Source: Gemmobacter sp.
Lineage (GTDB): Bacteria; Pseudomonadota; Alphaproteobacteria; Rhodobacterales; Rhodobacteraceae
DNA: 8,250 bases
Direction of reading: 5' to 3'
NCBI GenBank assembly: GCA_030656535.1
Contig: JAUSPL010000499.1
Coordinates: 1-8,250 of the forward strand
The notes below the pieces were generated by a model. The model was not told the origin of the DNA. It did no database searches and was given only the letters and a program-made list of their open reading frames with translations. A program made the translations under genes and the position numbers. Numbering within the stretch: position 1 is the stretch's first letter; each line of letters opens with the position of its first letter. Below, piece after piece: positions 5,838 through 8,250 of this stretch.

Positions 5838-6677
5838 TTATGCCTGCTCCGGCGGCCGGGCGGCATCGGGCGCGGGTTGGTTGTATTGGGGGGTACGCCG
5901 TTCGATCGCGGCATTGACGCCTTCGCGCAGATCGCGGCTCTGCTGCAGCGCCGAGGTGACCCAGTAGCTCATTGCCAGCGCCCCGGGCAGGTCGCTGTGC
6001 CAACTCGCGCGCAACAATTGTTTGGTTGCCATCAACGCCTTGCGGGGCCGGGCGGAGATCTTCGCGGCCAGATCCAGCGCGGCGGTCATCAGTTCGGCGT
6101 CTGGAACGACGCGGTTGACGATCCCCAACTCCTGCGCCCGTCCGGCATCGATGATCTCTCCGGTCAGCGCGAGTTCCGCTGCCACGCCTGCCCCGACCAG
6201 CCGCGGCAGGAACCACGCGCCGCCATTCCCCGGCGCAAGGCCCAGGCCGATATAGGTTTCGCCGAATCGACTTCCCTCTCCGGCGATGCGCAGGTCGCAC
6301 GCAAGGCTGAGATCGAAGCCCCCGGCGGTTGCAGCGCCGTTCACAGCCGCCAGCGTCGGCAAGGACAGCATGGCCAGCCGTTGAGTGAGCGGATGCAGGA
6401 GACGGGCGTTATAGGGTTCTTCGAGGCGCGGCAGTTCTGTCTCGAGATACGCCTTCATCCCCGGCAGGTCCGCCCCGGCGCAAAAATTCCGTCCGGCACC
6501 CGTCAGGACCAGAACGCGGATGTCGTTCGCGGCATCGATGGCATTGAGCGCGGCCATCATGTCGCGAACCAGTTCGGGCACCACCGCATTGCCGCGCTCG
6601 GGGCGATTCATGGTGAGCCTTGCGACCCCGTCGACGGGGGCATCCAGAATGACAGTCTCGAAGTTTTCCGGTGTCAT
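5838..6677 (-). CDS. Crotonase-fold protein (enoyl-CoA hydratase/isomerase family)
   Basis: A 279-residue crotonase-superfamily protein acting on acyl-CoA thioesters in the cytoplasm. Seen: GRNFCAGADLPG forms the first oxyanion-hole segment; NGAATAGGFDLSLACD holds G119, the second oxyanion-hole glycine; FGETYIGLGLAPGNGG is the following active-site loop. By alignment to rat hydratase, the two catalytic glutamates (E144, E164) correspond to D122 and Y142, with the same 20-residue spacing. A standard syn-hydration mechanism is therefore doubtful; isomerase, C-C hydrolase or another crotonase reaction is possible. E140, two residues from Y142, might contribute. ATG at 6677 follows GAGG by about 5 nt and matches the family N-terminus; an upstream extension would overlap the thiolase. 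It lies 7 nt after the thiolase stop and 14 nt before the dehydrogenase, a clear operon arrangement. Confidence 0.92.
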   Translation of the reverse strand: MTPENFETVILDAPVDGVARLTMNRPERGNAVVPELVRDMMAALNAIDAANDIRVLVLTGAGRNFCAGADLPGMKAYLETELPRLEEPYNARLLHPLTQRLAMLSLPTLAAVNGAATAGGFDLSLACDLRIAGEGSRFGETYIGLGLAPGNGGAWFLPRLVGAGVAAELALTGEIIDAGRAQELGIVNRVVPDAELMTAALDLAAKISARPRKALMATKQLLRASWHSDLPGALAMSYWVTSALQQSRDLREGVNAAIERRTPQYNQPAPDAARPPEQA

Positions 6678-6684
6678 GACGCCC

Positions 6685-7860
6685 TCACATCGTGCCCAGG
6701 ATCGTTGCGACGCCCACTGCATAGGTGCCGGCGACCCAGCCGCCCGCATTCGCGGCCATGCCGATCCGGGCACCTTGGACCTGCCGTGCCCCGGCGCGAC
6801 CGCGCAGGTGCTCGTAAAGCTCGAAGATCTGCGCGCAGCCGGTGGCTCCGAGGGGATGCCCCCGGCTCATCAGCCCGCCGCTGACATTCACCGGACGCTT
6901 TGAGCCAAGCTCTGTCGCGCCGTCCCGGATCAGACCAATCGCCCCGCCGGCGGCACAAAGCCCCAACTCCTCGTACTGGATCAGTTCGGCTGGCGCGGCT
7001 GCGTCGTGCACTTCCAGCAGGTCCAGATCCGCCGGGCCCAGCCCCGCGGTGGCATAAGCCTTGCGGGCGGCGTCGCCCAGCGGTTGCGATCCGGCGCCGC
7101 GGCCCGGGGCGAGATGGCTGGCCAGCACGCGGACACCGCCCAGACCATGACGGCGCGCGTAGTCTTCCGAACAAACGATCATGGCCGCAGCCCCGTCGCT
7201 CAGCGGCGAACACATGGTCAAGGTCAGCGGCTCTGCGATCATCCGGGCGTTGACGACTTCGTCGATCGTCAGAGGCGACGAGAACTGCGCGCGCGGGTTG
7301 AGCCCGGCATGGCGGCGGTTCTTCACCGCGACGCGGGCGAAATCCGACCGCTCGGCCCCCCATTCCTCCATGTAGGCCTGCCCTTCGGCGGCGTAGCAGG
7401 CCATCAGGGCCGATTGCCCGGGGACCGAGGTTGCGGGGTCCTCTTCGCCGATCTCTTCGATATCCATCGAGCCACGCAGCGCCTGCGCCGACCGGCCACG
7501 GTCGACATGCGAAAGCTGCTCGACGCCGACAGCGAGCACCACTTCGGCAGCGCCGCTCGCCACGGCCTCGACCGCAAGGAGGACGGCGCTGCCGCCTGAG
7601 GCGCATGCGTTCTCAATGTTGATTACCGGGGCCGAGGACAGCAGGTCGTGACGAAAGGCGACCTGGCCGCGGACCATGTCCTGACGCGTGACCGTCGCCC
7701 CCGCAGCGTTGCCAAAATAGGTCCGGTCGATCTCGGCCGCCGAGATACCGGCATCCGCCAAGGCCTCATGGGCCGCAGCCGTAGCCATCGCGCGAAGCCC
7801 GACCCCCGGTGTCCTGCCGAACCGGGTCATGCCCGCGCCTGCGATGATGACCTTCATCAT
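6685..7860 (-). CDS. SCP2-type thiolase / acyl-CoA aldolase-like protein
   Basis: A 391-residue member of the non-decarboxylating SCP2-like thiolase group, which cleaves 3-ketoacyl-CoA or, with a DUF35 partner, can act as a retro-aldolase. Seen: IAGAGMTRFGR at the N-terminus; C86 in ENACASGGSA, the nucleophile position; H285 in LEVHDAAAPAELIQYE; H335 in GHPLGATG. The C-terminal AANAGGWVAG block (369-377) has no Cys where classical thiolases carry their second catalytic Cys; the last Cys is C342. Three starts are possible: GTG 7866, ATG 7860 and ATG 7857. AGGAAGGG lies just upstream of all; ATG 7860 is chosen, but two residues either way are possible. It follows the DUF35 gene by 36 nt, and such pairs normally form one complex. 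It may therefore be either the final thiolytic step or an aldol cleavage. Confidence 0.92.
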   Translation of the reverse strand: MMKVIIAGAGMTRFGRTPGVGLRAMATAAAHEALADAGISAAEIDRTYFGNAAGATVTRQDMVRGQVAFRHDLLSSAPVINIENACASGGSAVLLAVEAVASGAAEVVLAVGVEQLSHVDRGRSAQALRGSMDIEEIGEEDPATSVPGQSALMACYAAEGQAYMEEWGAERSDFARVAVKNRRHAGLNPRAQFSSPLTIDEVVNARMIAEPLTLTMCSPLSDGAAAMIVCSEDYARRHGLGGVRVLASHLAPGRGAGSQPLGDAARKAYATAGLGPADLDLLEVHDAAAPAELIQYEELGLCAAGGAIGLIRDGATELGSKRPVNVSGGLMSRGHPLGATGCAQIFELYEHLRGRAGARQVQGARIGMAANAGGWVAGTYAVGVATILGTM

Positions 7861-7896
7861 TGCCACATTCCCTTCCTAAATCGCGGCGCTGCCTGT

Positions 7897-8250
7897 TCAG
7901 ACGGGCGCCGGCGCAAACCAAGCTATGGGCCTTTTCTCGACACTGGCGGCATCGCTGGGGGTAAAAACGACCGGTGAATTGCAGGCATAGCTGTCCCAGC
8001 CGCTGCCATCATCGGCCGGCCACAGCCGGGCCATCAGTTGCACGCCCTCCTCAAGCTTCACGACACCCAGCCCGTAGGGCAGTTCGTCCTCAAAGCCCTC
8101 GGGCGGGACGGCCCGAACCACGGTGAAGGTGTGCAGCACGCCGCGACCGCTCGCGACGGTCCAGCCGAGATCGTTCGATCCGCACGAGATGCAACGGTGC
8201 CGCGGGTACAGGATGTGCGTCCCACAAGCATTGCAGGTCTGGATCCGCAA
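7897..8250 (-). CDS. DUF35 zinc-ribbon/OB-fold protein (runs off right edge)
   Basis: DUF35 proteins are small acyl-CoA-binding partners of SCP2-type thiolases: they bridge thiolase and HMG-CoA synthase in archaea and pair with Ltp2 as ChsH2 in steroid side-chain cleavage. Seen: 117 residues to the stop. C6-x2-C9 and C20-x2-C23 (window numbering) form a rubredoxin-like zinc ribbon. It is followed by an OB-fold beginning around GRGVLHTFTVV and including PYGLGVVKLEEGVQLMARL. The visible frame begins at the window edge with TTG, but family members usually have another 10-30 residues before LRIQxC, so the true start is probably outside. The gene lies 36 nt upstream of the thiolase and is the first visible gene of the minus-strand set. 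It probably forms a stable complex with that thiolase and supplies part of its substrate site; this is inference from family and adjacency. Confidence 0.9.
   Translation of the reverse strand: MRIQTCNACGTHILYPRHRCISCGSNDLGWTVASGRGVLHTFTVVRAVPPEGFEDELPYGLGVVKLEEGVQLMARLWPADDGSGWDSYACNSPVVFTPSDAASVEKRPIAWFAPAPV

Noticed and set aside
5824..6300. Upstream extension of the acyl-CoA dehydrogenase frame
   Set aside because: The extension lies inside the crotonase gene and is Arg-rich; ATG at 5823 has a strong ribosome site and begins the family domain.
5877..6884. 335-codon plus frame opposite the crotonase and thiolase end
   Set aside because: Spans two well-supported minus-strand genes and has no recognisable domain.
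6674..7606. 310-codon minus frame overlapping the thiolase
   Set aside because: Out-of-frame shadow with extreme Arg content; the thiolase frame carries the conserved Cys and His motifs.

Overview
The window is GC-rich DNA from a Gram-negative bacterium with classical Shine-Dalgarno starts. Gene content and codon style suggest an alphaproteobacterium, perhaps a Rhodobacterales member, but that is an inference. All recognised genes are catabolic enzymes. No transposase, integrase, tRNA, rRNA or CRISPR array is visible.

Layout: positions 1-794 (minus) hold the first 264 residues of a Baeyer-Villiger flavin monooxygenase that runs off the left edge. Positions 795-1255 are a 461-bp divergent control region with several inverted repeats, an AT-rich tract and a possible short leader ORF. 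Positions 1256-2296 (plus) encode an amidohydrolase-2 family, lactonase-like hydrolase. A strong GC-rich hairpin at 2304-2338 separates it from a convergent minus-strand gene set. In transcription order (right to left) that set is: a DUF35 zinc-ribbon/OB-fold protein (cut by the right edge), an SCP2-type thiolase, a crotonase-fold protein, an acyl-CoA dehydrogenase, an SMP-30/gluconolactonase-like beta-propeller and a class III CoA-transferase. The first four are tightly spaced (gaps of 36, 7 and 14 nt); the last two follow wider gaps (111 and 76 nt).

Together the genes can be read as one pathway. The monooxygenase would turn a ketone, perhaps cyclic, into an ester or lactone. One or both lactonase-like hydrolases would open it. 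The CoA-transferase would load the acid onto CoA. Dehydrogenase, crotonase and thiolase/DUF35 would then shorten or cleave the acyl chain. The substrate cannot be told from sequence. Three enzymes depart from textbook active sites: the crotonase has Asp and Tyr where hydratases have two Glu, the dehydrogenase base seems to sit at the isovaleryl/long-chain position, and the thiolase lacks a C-terminal Cys. The last two steps may therefore not be standard beta-oxidation.
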